A stretch of 64,000 nt of DNA from Isoetes taiwanensis (GCA_021234155.1 JAJEKV010000046.1:5339012-5403011), one strand, 5' to 3'. Positions 1 through 11,830 are shown, counted from the stretch's first letter. The notes: a model not told the origin generated them from the sequence alone. Made by a program: numbers and translations.

Positions 1-312
1 CTTCCTTACATACTACCTGCAATACATAGTAAAGAACTATTAATCTTTTTGAAAGCCATCAGCTAAAAATAACAAAATGTAAAGGAGGATGAGATTATGT
101 TCCAGAGCCATGTCCCTTTATCTTGCAGAAATATTTTGAAATAACAGGAGCCCGAAAATATTCAAGCTTCAATATGTAGCATAATAAATGTAGCATAATA
201 ACAGGGGGTTTTCTTTGTGTTTTTGTACGCTTTTCACTAAGGTTTTCCTATGATTTCGTGATGTATTCAAATAGATGTACTAATGCGTACATCTACAGTG
301 CACCATTTCTGA

Positions 313-503
313 GCCATTGATTTTAGCCTTTTTTTTTCAATGGTCAACAACCAATGGCTCACAACAAAAGCCCTTTTTTTTTGTGCGTGTGGTGCATAAT
401 GGGCACATGAAGGGCCATTGATTTTAGCCTATGGTCAACAACCAATGGCTCACAACAAAAGCCCTCTTTTTGTGTGTGTGGTGCATAATGGGCACATGAA
501 GGG
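313..503. repeat. Tandem duplication, ~101-bp unit
   Basis: Two adjacent copies start at the same words (gccattgattttagcc) at 313 and 414 and run to a shared end (gggcacatgaaggg) near 413 and 503. They differ mainly in the length of T runs. A third partial echo of the end (gaagggcacatg) follows at about 507. No coding content is visible. Confidence 0.85.
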
Positions 504-2248
504 CTTGAAGGGCACATGTAGTGCAGTTTCCCCGCCGGCAACACATTTCTTATCATAACTTTTCATCCAGAGCTCTGTTTGAGATGATGTTTATTGCGTT
601 GGAAAGCTCTCTCCGAGATCCTTTTGATAATGTATGATATGGATATGTTTGGTTAAGTTATCTATGCTAAAACAGCAATTTTTCGGCCGGGTTTGGTAGG
701 CTTTCACATCCTACCAGCTGATTAATACAGGATTGCGCTATTGGATATTGTTTTATGGCTCATTCCGAATGAAGCTTACAAAAAATTACCATGCATTTTT
801 AGATTTTGAGGCAATTATTAAGCAAATTCCAAGGCTTCTAGATCCTTGTGCTAACAAGCAGAAAAGTTTCCCACTTTGGTTTCTCACCACAAGAATCCAT
901 GGAGGCCAAAGGCTGCTGTTAAATTCCAGTTGAAAAATGTTTGTGTATGGGTGTTGCAAACTTTATGACTTTCAGAATAATGGGATCAATCTGCTCTATC
1001 TTTATGGTAACTTTTACTTATGTTCTATTTGTTTTATTGTGATCAAATTCAAAAGCTACAGGTGATGAAAGCCTCAAATGCATTCGTTTTTTTTTGTTTG
1101 AATTCTAAAATTTTTGTCACACCAAGGGGGAGGGGTGACGTCCCTAAGGCCCCGAAGGGGCCAAAAAAAAAAAAATTGCAACACAAACCATTAACATCCA
1201 ACATATAAAAATTAAATCCCCCAACACATAATAACCATTGACATTAACAACCAACACATAACTACCATTGACATTAATTAACACAACCATTGGGTCCAAC
1301 ACATTTAAATTAAAATCCCCCTTAAACCCTCTTTGGTTTGGGTGCATATTCACACGGGGGGGTGACGTAGGGCAGCGAGAGCCCTCATAATTGTATTTTG
1401 CACGTACGAAATCAACACCATATAGTATTCCACTTGAAATCTTATAGTATTTTGCGAATCTTGTTATACAGTATAGCAAATTTTGTACTTGTATACCCCA
1501 CAAACGAGGAACTTTACGTACGGTGTCACGAGGACTTGTTCCTCATGTATCTGTTTGTCAAAAGCCAAAAAAGAGTTGCATAAAAGTTTTTTAATTAGAA
1601 CTCGGCAACAGAGCAGATATATCACCAACGACATATTGTTTCACCATCAGCAACATATTACATCAGTGAATGATGTTGGTCAAAAAGAATTTGAACTGTA
1701 TAAGGATTGTATCCAGATATACATGTAGAACGACAAAAGCAAAGAAAGCATCTTGGTTTTGGTGCATTTGCATAGATCCGACACCCTCAAGACAGACATC
1801 CTTCATGCTGGCGCATTAAAATCTTGGCAACTCAGTGTTATTCTACTGTCGCTCCCATTCCATTGCCCTACCACCATCGTCCATAGAGCTACAAATCATG
1901 AGGACGTTGGCCATTCCATTACCAAAAATCACAATGATATGGAGCTCAGGAATTTAAGCCAAAGATTGTGATTCTCATAGAACTGGACGACAATCTACCA
2001 AGGCATGAGAGTAAAGGTGAAGACCTCGGTCGTCCATCCTTCCGGTCGCCATAGCCATGGAAAGGCGCAACAAAAGCACGACGGCCAAGCAAAATTTAAA
2101 AACCTAAAAAAACATGCATAGGCTACGCCCAGAATACTCCCGTAAAGGGGGAGGGAACGTCGCATGCGGCGTTACATGCGGCATTCTGGCACAAAAACCA
2201 AGATGCCCCCATTTAAATAGATAAGATAACATATGGCCTAAATATACT
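504..2248. other. No gene recognised; low-complexity intergenic DNA
   Basis: Only short open frames without recognisable domains are present. At about 1187-1290 there are three loose repeats of a word built on caacacataa and accattgacatta. Two related GC-rich motifs containing gggtgacgt occur near 1120 and 1357. I can support no gene here. Confidence 0.6.
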
Positions 2249-2529
2249 ATTCTGGCTTTTGCAAAGCTATAAAAGCAGGTCTGGTAACACAAGATTAAGC
2301 ATATGTTTTACTTCTAATTTAGACTGTTACAAAATGCTACCATTAAGGCAAAATAATGGTAAGGACTGCAATGCTAAAGAGATCCACTATTGTGGCTTTT
2401 ACAAGTTAAAAGTTATAAAAGAGTCCTGGTAACACAAGATTGAGCTATGTTTTATTTCTAAATTTAGACGGTTACAAAATGCTGCCATCGCAGCAAAATA
2501 ATAGTAAGAACTACAATGCTAAAGAGACT
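2249..2529. repeat. Diverged tandem duplication, ~140-bp unit
   Basis: The stretch from about 2249 (tattctggcttttgcaaagc) is repeated from about 2388 (tattgtggcttttacaag). Both copies contain ctggtaacacaagatt, gttacaaaatgct and caatgctaaagaga in the same order. Copies differ by substitutions and small indels, so the duplication is not recent. Confidence 0.8.
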
Positions 2530-2705
2530 AGTAAGGAAGACCCTACATGACTAGTGTAACACCTATAGAAGCACACTAGTGCCCTAAAAGCATTATTGAG
2601 CAATTGAAGGGTCTCAAACCCAAATGCATGACTAACAAAACATGTATTTAGTGCCAAAAAAAAACCAGCAATCTTTAAAAGCACTTTCGATGAACAATTG
2701 AAGGA

Positions 2706-2925
2706 CTCTTTTTTTTTTTTGAAGGACGAAAAGCAAGTTTATTTATCACAGATAAACATTACAAGATGTCCAAATCTCATCTAGCTATGCAAGCACAAGA
2801 CAACGCTCTTGAAGCACGAGCCTGAAGCATATTATATACTCGCATAACAGACTAATGATAAAAATTAATTTGGAGATACTGAATCCAAATATGGTCTTTC
2901 ACTTCTTTCCTAAGGAAGGAAGGAA
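2706..2925 (-). mobile_element. Retroelement 3' end (minus strand) with poly(A) tail
   Basis: On the minus strand the sequence ends in an AATAAA-type signal, then cgtccttc and a run of about 12 A. The plus-strand LINE at 25.45 kb ends the same way (gtccttc then A14). This is probably a short, 5'-truncated retroposed copy. No protein is left. Confidence 0.55.
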
Positions 2926-5769
2926 GAAAGGTATTTTATAGATCCACGGAGGAGACCAATCGGTCTATGGGACCCAATACAAAAGCGCGAAAGCGGATTA
3001 CTACCGGGATTAAACACCCCCCCCTCCCAGGCCCGGTTTTTAGGGAAAACCGTGGCGACAATCGGCCTGGCGACAAATTGTTCCAATATCGAAATGCAAA
3101 AACACACAAATATATACACTCATGTACGTACCCATAGTGCACGATCGTGAGGCAGCCGGTGAGGGCAAAGGTGGGCTCGCGAGATCCGAGGTACCTCACG
3201 AATATGCGACCCTAGAACGCGTCTTGGCGGTGTGTTCATCGGCAAATGTAGGGGCAAGTCCGGTCGTACTAAGGGAGCGTGTTTGGCGGGATCTGGCGAA
3301 TCCTAGGCAACTCACGGAAAGTGTGAGACTCATCCTCAATGGCACCCATTTGGCGGCGTGCGGGGATTTTGTCTGGCGGGGCTCCCCAATCCACACGCCG
3401 CTTCGATCTCGAGGAGATGGTGGGCACATTTTGAATGGAGGCAATGAGTCTGGCTTTTTCGGGCAGCTGGGAGCAGCGAGTAGAACTACTGCCGGCCCGA
3501 ATAGCGGGGGTTGATGTGGTCCTTGTAATGGGCTGTTTTGACCTGCTCTAAGCCCGGGGTCCCGAGCTTGCCAAGGAAGCAAGCGTCGGGGTATTCCAGC
3601 GGTGTGATGATCGGCCTCGTGTCCACCATCAACATCATTGCTCCTACCGTTCCATCTGGCGAACCAGCGATCTCTCTTACCCCTCCAGCGGGCCCGACCG
3701 GCTGTGGGCCCATTGCCACGATTAATGCGCCCGGTCGAGGCGAGCATCACCCCATATTAACCACTTTAGAAAATGAGCGATGTGTCTATCAAAGGGCTGC
3801 CAGCTGGGCGGCAAGAATCCGATTTCTGCGTGAGAATCGATAGGGGCGAAGGTTTCACCCAAGTGCGTGCCAAAATGCCTTACGCACTGCTCCAAGTCAT
3901 TCAGTTAAGCCAAAGAGGCGGCCGGGCCCCAAACCTCGATCTGCGTCGGAAGGGCGGGGCTCGACCGGCGCAGCAGATGTGGTGATGGCCCCAATCATAG
4001 AGCTCTGCACGGTATTTGTTATTCTGCATGGCATAAAGCGCTTTCGGCCTGCTGTCACCCTTAAGCGGATGGGCGTCTCCCAACAGGCGAGGAGGAACTC
4101 CACCCCTAGGTACTTGTAGGTGGGCGTGACCTCCCGCAGGCTGTCCTCGATATGTGGCGTAGGAGGCGTGGGGTGGCGTGAAGAGGATATGAGAACCACC
4201 ACGGTCTTGGCGGTTCCGCAGCGCATGTCGCATGCTAGCACTGGCGAGGAATGTCCTAGGGCATCCGGATGAGGCGCATAGCTGCGGGGTGTGGGCGAAA
4301 GGTCAACATCGTCGCATAGATGGTGGCGGATGACACGGTGCAAAAGCGTATGTCATCCCCATGCTTTCGATAAGCGAGCTCTAAGCGGTCAATGTAGAGG
4401 CCAAAAAGTGTTGGTGAGAGGGGCAGCCACAATGGGACCACGATACTCTTGGTGAATGCTTGGCCCGTCGGTACATCTGCCAAAACAACTCTCATACATC
4501 ACGTATATGGCATTACGCGAGGCGGCGGCAGCCCGATTGGCCTTGATCCCCCTTACAGCTTTCGGGGGGACCGTGTCGAAAGCCAGCGAAGTCCACAAAG
4601 CGGCAATACAAGTCTGCCCGGATGGTTTCGGCTATCTTCAATCGGTGCCCACGGTGTAAAGATATGGTCAATCGTTGAGTGGCGGGGTCTAAAAGCACAA
4701 CTTGTGTGAGGGGGCTCGCACATCCATTTGCCTTCGCCCGGTCAAAGCTGCTTTGCTTTCGAGAATGCCGGCCAATAGTTTGGCAAATCTTGGCCCGACC
4801 ATGATGCGTCCGGTAATTGGCGGACGGTGTGGAATCGCCCCTTGTGAATGGGGACAACCACGCTTGTGGTCCATTGTCGGGAAACCTTCTGCAATGCTTT
4901 CTGTTGAGCGAGGGTGGTGAGGATCGGCACCGGCTACCACGCCCATTTGAGTAACTTCGGCACGCATACCATCGAGGTCGTTTGCCTTCCCATTAGTCGG
5001 CCGTTGCGGGCCCTCCACAACATCCTCCTCGCGAGAACCAATGGGGGCCATCACATTGGGGGGTATGGGCGTCTGGCGTCCACAGGTGGGTCATAGAGGC
5101 TGCTTTGCAAAGTCACTTTGCTCCCCTTGCCGGGTGTGATGTCCCAGTGGCTGGGCTGGCCTTGAAAGCACTATCGCCAAAAGGTTCGAGGATGAGTGTC
5201 AGCCGGGCCGAACATCTCCCCACGGTGCTTGGCAAGATGCCGGCGCCTTTGTCTCCTTCGGATGGGCGATCTTGTGTGGTGGCACGCAAGTGGGTACACG
5301 GATCGAGAATGTGGCCATTTGGCGCTTGCGTTCTTTACACTCCGCATCAAACCCACGATTCTGGCGGAAAGGTTCTTGTCCACTGGCGGCCTTCAGCGGG
5401 GTGTGTCCCAAAACACTGTCCGCTACATAATGTAATAGCTTCGATCAAGCTGGTCTATCTGCTGCTCTAGTGTGGGGGTCATGGAAATTCTTTGGCGAGG
5501 CGTCCATGAGCATCTCGGCGTATAATCGATGCATTATTTGCGAGGGATGGCGAGGCTACTGGCATAGTGGGGGTTACGGCTTGCCAAGCCATGTCCAAAT
5601 AAAGTGGGAGGTGATGCGAGTCGACCTCCTCATCCCGATCGGTGCCCACCCGAAGCTTGGCCCGATGAGATGCATATCTTGCGAGCACATAGTCCACCAC
5701 ACTAGACCCTCCCCCCTGATTGTCCTGTCTGCAGGTGCACTTGTGAGAAGCGGGCCATTTTTATAGGCC
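2926..5769 (-). mobile_element. Degenerate non-LTR retrotransposon (LINE B)
   Basis: Minus-strand frames carry LINE ORF2 pieces in the correct order but in shifting frames. At 5700-5480 is the end of an APE-type endonuclease (VGTDRDEEVDSHHLPLYLDM, with the SDHxPL-like core). At 5054-4690 are early reverse-transcriptase segments (GKANDLDGMRAEV; WTTSVVVPIHKG; ITGRIMVGP). At 4495-4380 is the motif region ending LSPTLFGLYIDRLE, and at 4260-4090 the segment KTVVVL...TPTYKYLGVEF. A C-terminal stretch with AHYKDHINP near 3520 also occurs in a plus-strand fragment at 35.2 kb. The 3' end lies near 2930, where a conserved block (cacggaggagacc ... tgggaccca) is followed by a TTCC-rich tail. Many indels make it non-functional. 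It belongs to a different family from LINE A and LINE C. The exact boundary with LINE A is inferred. Confidence 0.8.
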
Positions 5770-7959
5770 ATTGCAAATACTGCGAAAATACTGCATAGCA
5801 GGAGCAACTGTCTACCAAAGCAAGTGACCTGGCTGTCATCCGATCCTCGTGGCCAGGTTGCCTCTGCGGGGCGTAGCTGCAGGACATCGTCAGCGAGGAG
5901 GAAGAGTCATAAGCCATCAGTATCTTAGCCTGCACTACAACGACTCTACGAATAGGTGAATAAATGCCTTGGAAAATGTGCAGCCTATGACGCTCCAAAA
6001 TTGACCATAGTAACCAACTAGACCCGAGATGAAATGCCTTCCATTTATCTGGGGCCCATGCACCTGGATAGGATGCTAGGAGAACAGATTGGCAATCCAG
6101 TGTACTATTAAATGATGCTTGAAGCCAGGACCACGTTGGTTGAACTTCTGGACAAGAAAAGAGGCAATGCTCAAGTGTTTCGACACCTAAAAGGCAAAGC
6201 GGGCATATTGCAGAGTTGCGGGGATCATAATAATGCCATAAGGCATTTACATGCAAACACTTATGTAAGACTTACCATGAAAGTACAGACTCTTTAGGAT
6301 GGAGCAACGTATCCCAAAGCCAGCACCATGCCAGAGCTCGCATGGGTTCTGGGATCTATAATTGCCATCCATTTGGCAATGGGAGGGGACGTAGAGCTAA
6401 CAGCAGACGATATGTAGAGCGGACAAAGTACTTGTCTTTGTGAATATTCTTGTGACAACTCCATGGCATCCTTTTCATGACACCGTATGAGAGGTAAATT
6501 CTCTGCTATCTTCTCCTATACATTTGTATCCCAACATGAGAGTAAGAATTTTATTTGAAATGCCGGCCATGACAGGAGGCGATCACCTTCATACCATGCT
6601 TCAATAGAGACGACACCTACTAGGGCCTACCATCCCTGTGTAAGGGGATGAACATATGCAGCAAGTGGATGTGCTAAAGGGTCTGATGGCAATGGTGCCA
6701 ACCCCGACGGAATATCTAGGGGAGAGTATGGGTGGATGGACATGGCCAAATTAGATGTTTCACCGCATCCCATGCTGCCGATAATCCTTGAAGGAAAGGA
6801 GATGCATTTGGAAAAGGTTCAAGATGGTGAAATAGAGCCCAAGGAAGAACTGGTTTGATTGCCTTCTTCCCCAGAGGAGTACAATGACTGAGAGATTGTT
6901 TAAGAAGGCGAAGGCCATGAGTCATCTTCACAAATCAGGAGCCTCCAAATGAATTTTGAGATGAGGACCTTACTCTGCAGTAAGAAGTCTATCATACCCA
7001 CGCCACCTGCCTACTTAGGGAGGATGCATTTAAACCAGGTAACCTTAACCACTGCACCCTCCTCTATGTTAGCCCATATGAAATTTCAGACTATTGCAAT
7101 GAGCTCCCGTAGTTTAACATGTGGGGCTAGCAATAAGAAAGCCATATGCACATGGATACTGCTGAGCATTGATTTAGCAACTGTAATACGACGAGTAAGA
7201 GATAACTTTGTAGTTGACTACCAAAATAGGTGTTTCTCTAAATCCTTAATAATTTCTGCCCATGTTGCTCCTGCACCAACATGAATGCCAACAGGAATTC
7301 CAAGTAGCTTTTTGGCCTGTCCATGAGCAAGAAGCTTTCATGGATAATCATGAAGACATGTCAGAATTGAAGTCTCCAATGTCCATAAGGTCGTACATTT
7401 TTGCCAACCCACCAACACATCGAAAGCCAAAGAGAATGTGTCTAAGAGTAGTTTTGCAGCTTCAAGGTTCTCGGAGTTAGCGATAATAAAGAGGAATATG
7501 TCATCAGCATATTGATTGCAAACTTGCTGCATCCATCCTTCATAGCGAGACCCTGAAGGATCCGTTTGCTGATGCAACAGCAAATAACTATGATAGCGTC
7601 TCCGCGACACTTGTGAAAAGGAGTGGTGCTAAAGGGCATCCCTGACGAATACCTTGACCAAGTGGAAAAATCATTAATGGTTCACCATGAAAGAGAACAA
7701 TATCTCGGGCAGATAGATGCAACTTCATGACGTTTGATGCGAATTGTTGTCTGAATCCTAATCTGAGCAGTTTAAGATACACAACAGGATGATTTCGCCG
7801 ACGTGCCCAATAGATCCCATCATATACAGCAATCACATTATTAAGAATGCATCTTCTCGAAAGAAATCTTGACTGAGTTGTAGAAATGGACTCTGCTAAA
7901 ATACCCTTCACCCTTTCTGCAAATGCCTTGAAGTCGTATTTAATTAAAGTGGGACTCAT
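5770..7959 (-). mobile_element. 5'-truncated, degenerate LINE (LINE A)
   Basis: Minus-strand frames match the plus-strand LINE C segment by segment. Reverse transcriptase starts at about 7959 (SISTTQSRFLSRRCILNNV) and continues through IRQGCPLAPLLFT (about 7620) and the catalytic NQYADDIFLF (about 7500). The C-terminal zinc-finger region (CPLCLLGVETLEHCLFSCPE, LGSSWLLWSI) lies at 6200-5950. The block around the first catalytic Asp is missing: the frame jumps from VVYLKL straight to RLGFRQQ, while LINE C has about 20 residues there (FAKAYDSVDW). It starts inside the RT domain, as expected of 5' truncation during target-primed reverse transcription. Frameshifts are frequent. Dead copy. Confidence 0.85.
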
Positions 7960-8279
7960 TCCATTCCCACTTTTTTTCGGAACCCTGTTATTTTACACAA
8001 AAAGAAGCACCCCGACCCGAAAACTGTCAATTCGAATTTTTGTCTGTTAGTGCGCATCCAAGCTTTCTTCCAGTTTTCTCGGATAGCGAGTTGAGAACAA
8101 GAACAATGCAACTCAAACAAAGGAAATTCATTAAAGATTGAAACCAAAGTTCTAGTTGAAAAAGAATTTTTATTAATAAATTGAATAGGTACAATGTATT
8201 TTACATCGGACGTTGAGACCATGGTGGTCTTCTTTGTCACTCTGATTCGTCATCGTGGTAGGTGGTCCACCTTAGGGGA
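7960..8279. other. No gene recognised
   Basis: A 94-codon minus-strand open frame spans 8240-7956. It has no recognisable domain and ends where LINE A begins. I treat it as non-coding flank. Confidence 0.4.
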
Positions 8280-8740
8280 TTAACTTGCGGCTTCTTCATG
8301 CCGTCTGTAAGCCTTGGGGCAACTGAAGAGTGTGGAATGCCTCACGAGGAGGTGCCTCACGAACCCACCGGTGACACATCCACCCGACTTCTCCACTATC
8401 CTCCATGACTTTTCATCGAATATGCTCCTTCCCCAACCTCCGTGGATGTTATGCAATGCTTGCAAGATGCTTTGAGCTTTACGGGTACATCTCAAATTTC
8501 TTAGCGTCTTCTTTATCCGGCGTGTGCATGGCATCTGCATTCACGACAACCTTATCCCAAAGGCGGGCAAAGAGTGTAGCGTGGCGGGATCGTGCCGAGC
8601 GGTATCTCTGCCGCCTTGGCGGGATCTGCGCCGCTGGAAGCGGTCTCTGCGATGCTGAGCGGGATGCTGTCTTTGGTGCGGGATGCATTACACGAACCAC
8701 ACGGAGCAAGGAGAGTATGATTAACAATTCACGGTAACAT
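8280..8740 (-). pseudogene. Unrecognised minus-strand coding remnant
   Basis: Two overlapping minus-strand frames alternate. One gives CTRKAQSILQALHNIHGGWG and a C-terminus RHLLVRHSTLFSCPKAYRRH; the other gives LFARLWDKVVVNADAMHTPD. They read as one protein broken by a frameshift near 8480. The stretch lies downstream of, and on the same strand as, the FCP1-domain remnant, so it may be the last exon of that gene. I do not recognise a domain. The region is GC-richer than the flanks, as are other presumed exons here. It could equally belong to an unrelated transposon. Confidence 0.3.
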
Positions 8741-8832
8741 TAGTCAAAGCGAAGAAAAGAATGGTGAATTCAAAATACAATGGAGAACATTCATTCCATA
8801 TAAGCTGCATCCATTCACGTGGCAAGTAGTAT

Positions 8833-9190
8833 CTTTCTCGACTCGCTTGAGTCGAGAAAGGCGAGAAAAAATCAAAGTACAACCATTCTCATTAGAATAT
8901 GGTTGCATCCAATCACCTGCGAAGCATACAAATGGTCTCGTCCAGCGAGACAAGCGATTCTACTTTCTCGACTCGCGAGTCGAAAAGCCCGAAAACAATG
9001 TACAACCATTATCATTATAGATTATGGGTGCATCGATCCACAAAAACAAACATACAAATGGTTTCATCAATAGGACAAGCATGCCTTTCTCCGACTCGCA
9101 TGATCGAGAAAGCCGATGAAAAACTCAATGTACAAGTATATTCATTACAAAATATAGTACATTTCTTCCGCGTTTCTTTACAAGATTCAC
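8833..9190. repeat. Three tandem ~125-bp units, each headed by a palindrome
   Basis: Palindromes of the type ctttctcgactcgc...gagtcgagaaag occur at 8833-8860, 8963-8987 and 9085-9112. Each is followed by the same text in diverged form: tacaaccattctcatta, then atggttgcatcca, then acatacaaatggt, then agacaagc. The unit length is about 125 bp. The palindromes keep their arms while the centre varies. No protein is encoded. Confidence 0.8.
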
Positions 9191-9239
9191 ACAATTCGAC
9201 TATCGAAAAAGAGGTCACTCTTCTTGTTCACCAAAATAT

Positions 9240-9870
9240 TTGTAGTCCATAGCTTTCATGATCGCTTGGCTGCTCTGCATCGACCTCCTTGAGGTCGCGG
9301 ATAGTTCCTAATGACATCGGCCACAAGTATGGCAAGCGGGGATTACGCCAAGGCGAGGAGCGAGCTTGAAAGACAACCACCTATCCGTTTCATACTCTTA
9401 CGGTCGATAACTCTTGGCAATGATTGCATTGTCGCGAGTTATGATAGCACTTGTAATAGTGGAGTCGTCTATGATCAAAGTGTTGTGTTTGTTAAAGTCC
9501 TGGTATGCTTCATAAACCCTGTCCAGCCTTTTCACCATAATAGGCTTCCCCTTTGTGATGGCTGGATCGAGGTCTGACACATGCTCGACCCTTTCGTTTC
9601 CCCAAACAAACTTGAACATCAAAACAGGAAGGAAGAGAACATCAAGGACATTGATAATATTTTTCTTTGCCATACAAGACCATATGGCCACTTGGAATCC
9701 CCGTTCCACGCACCACTCGATAATCTCCTTTGCTTTAGGTCGAGGATACACGATTTTAGACCCCACTTTTGTCGGCACCTGCGAGGTGTTAATCTCAGGG
9801 ACGTCTTTATCGTGGTATACTGCAGCTAATACTCAATTGGCGTCAAATATTATAAGTTTGGTGGGCCCCC
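9240..9870 (-). pseudogene. FCP1/NIF-type HAD phosphatase domain (broken)
   Basis: The minus-strand frame from about 9870 reads LIIFDAN-stop-VLAAVYHDKD, then YPRPKAKEIIEWC, VAIWSCMAKKNI, FVWGNERVEHVSDLDP, GKPIMVKRLDRVY and NTLIIDDSTITSA, ending at 9398. This is the FCP1-homology layout of HAD phosphatases: motif I at FDAN, the Ser/Thr motif at WSCM, Lys in GKPIMVK and the acidic pair IDDS. Members dephosphorylate phosphoserine or phosphothreonine in proteins; the substrate here is unknown. A TGA at 9833-9835 interrupts motif I where related proteins have Gly (a GGA to TGA change would explain it). A weaker continuation (about 9330-9240) is possible. Same-strand exons upstream at 10.2-13.7 kb may belong to the same gene. 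It is either a pseudogene or an assembly with a base error at the active site. Confidence 0.75.
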
Positions 9871-10110
9871 TGGATCCCAGTTAGAGTTTGGCTCTGACCA
9901 GATTTCTGATTGATCGGGATCTATATGCGGGATCATTATTTTTTCAGGTCCTTTCTTGCTGCCCGCACTGTCTTGCTCTTGACTGGCTTTCTTGGATCCA
10001 GTATCCTCCACGTGATGTGAACTGCCAGCAGATTTGTGTGATATTGACAATGATCCCGATTCATTGCGGTCGATGTCCCTGGAATGATGAAAGACGTCAG
10101 ATAGGAAATG

Positions 10111-10192
10111 TTTTCTCGACTCACAAGTCGAGAAAAGAAAAAGCTAAAGACTCGGAGGGTTTCTCGACTCGCGAGTCGAGAAACACTCCGAG
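10111..10192. repeat. Two palindromes, the second nearly perfect over 42 bp
   Basis: The first (10111-10136) is ttttctcgactcacaagtcg plus gagaaa. The second has its core at 10159-10184 (gtttctcgactcgc and gcgagtcgagaaac arms). It is extended on both sides by ctcggag and ctccgag, so 10151-10192 is almost completely self-complementary. They sit between the FCP1-domain remnant and the next presumed exon, so probably in an intron. Confidence 0.85.
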
Positions 10193-10204
10193 AGCAAAGT
10201 GAAC

Positions 10205-11256
10205 TCACCTCAATCTCAGACTCTCCAGTATTAGTTCGGCAGCGTTGTCGTCTAAACCTTGGACATTGTCGTCTCCGTCACCTTTCTCTCCCTGGCTGTC
10301 AGGTTTGTCTTCGTCATCATCATCCTTACTGCTTCCATTTGTCTTCCTCGTTTTGAAATGCTCATGAAGCAGGTCCAGGTATGACCGAATGGTTTCAACC
10401 ATGTCCTTATTTCCAACCACGGAAATAGGTTTCATTCCATACAGCATAGCCCCCTGAGAGAACAGGCCATTCATGTACCACTCGCATACAATATGATCTT
10501 CCTCGACCAAACTGGTTATGAAGTACTTGATAACTCTTGGCCGGATAGGAATTCTATGTATTGGACCTGTCGCACCATCAGTGCTGACTTTGTCCATCGA
10601 TGGCACATCCTTCATAAATCTGCCGCCCTTCCAGGGTTCCATCTGCTCTTGAGAAATCATGAACTTCTCGAGATAGTGGTGTTCGCTAGACCACCACTTG
10701 TCCAGGTCTGCAGCCGATCTTGAAACCAAAACCAAAACTACATTGGAAAAACTTGGTACCTTCGGCAGGCCAAGTCTACACTCATGTTCCTGTTCGTATA
10801 TGGAATACAAGATGCCCATTGTGACACAGTAGTTGTCTGATTGCCTGGCATGCAAAAGGTAAGGAAATTGAAAGTATCCAGCTCGGTCATGTCCAGACAC
10901 GTCTTGTACCACTGCTCAATGTCAGGTTTTTCATAAAACAGGGTGGGGTCTTCGATCATATTGATGGCAAATAGTGCCACGGGCCCGGGTGCCGGTTCGG
11001 ACCACCAAACCCCTTGTGTCCCAAGGTTACCGAGGAATGGAGGGCTATCATCCGTCTTAAATGGGACCACCCGAATCAAAGCTTCCTCTTGAATTGCCAT
11101 AGCACGTTCGGGGGAAGGGAGGGTTTTGGCGTTACGCTTTAGCTTGGTGTTGATGTAGGGTTGACATAGGCGGTTCAACTCCTTCATGTCTTCCTCATCA
11201 AAGCGCAGCCTTCTCTTTATAATGATCAAAATCATGGCATGCATTGGAGGCAACAT
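10205..11256 (-). pseudogene. Acidic-tailed exon(s), possible methyltransferase-like region
   Basis: Two overlapping minus-strand frames (11256-10850 and 10870-10205) read as one protein with a shift near 10850. Order: RRLRFDEEDMKELNRLCQPY, SPERAMAIQEEALIRVVPFK, GVWWSEPAPGPVALF, WYKTCLDMTELDTFNFLTFC, then ILYSIYEQEHECRLGLPKVP, DKWWSSEHHYLEKF, GPIHRIPIRPRVIKYF, EDHIVCEWYMNGLFSQGAML, ending in an Asp/Glu-rich low-complexity tail. The HRxPxRPxxxIKYFI...IVCEWYMNGLFSQG order resembles the end of N4/N6 DNA methyltransferases (target-recognition side followed by the SAM-binding loop), with the glycines of the loop partly replaced. This resemblance is my inference and weak. The region probably belongs to the same gene as the FCP1 domain. 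It could instead be a lineage-specific mobile-element protein. Confidence 0.45.
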
Positions 11257-11432
11257 TGCGAGAACTTCGTGATGCCTTCTTCCAATGCACGCGTCTCTTT
11301 AAATTGTGGCGTAATCCTTTGCGTCACGCAATTTTGAACTTCTACTTTTCCTTAGCGGGGATTGTTCCATCGAGGATTACGCCTGTGTAGATCAAAAGCG
11401 TTTCCTTGTCCGTCGGGGCCACAGTATCCTTT

Positions 11433-11830
11433 TCATGAATTGCTTGTCCGAACAACTTTGGGTCCGGCTGCCGCGGCAATTCTCCATTCTTTGTCCTTCA
11501 CTTGCCTCTTGTCCATTGAGCCCATATCTCGGTCCATTTCTCCCCGGGCCGCCTCGATGCTAAGAATGAGGTCATCTTGGTGCGAGAGAGATTCCCTGCC
11601 CTTTCTTGGTGTTCTCTTCTTCTTCTCGTCTTCATCCTCTCCCTCATCATCTTCCTGACCTTCCAGAAGAACATACCTGCAGAGTTTCTCGAAGGTCTTC
11701 CACTTATCGGAGGGGGCCCTATTTCCTTTAGGATGTTGAGGACAACCCAATGCTTTCCACTGTTGCCGAGCGTGTATGATCTGGTCAGGATATGGGCTGC
11801 ATTCAGTAAATGTTACAATGTCAGAGCATG
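11433..11830 (-). pseudogene. Unrecognised exon with Myb/trihelix-like start and KR/DE-rich stretch
   Basis: The minus-strand frame runs from about 11830 (TECSPYPDQIIHARQQWKAL) through GCPQHPKGNRAPSDKWKTFE, then an Asp/Glu-rich run followed by KKKRTPRKGRESLS, and ends RQVKDKEWRIAAAAGPKVVR before losing frame near 11433. The frame-shifted continuation towards 11260 leads into the next block. The charged stretch looks like a nuclear linker. I cannot name a domain. Strand and spacing suggest it belongs with the exons on either side. Confidence 0.4.

Noticed and set aside
3196-3750. 184-codon minus-strand open frame
   Set aside because: GC-rich shadow frame within the LINE B wreck; composition-driven and without any domain.
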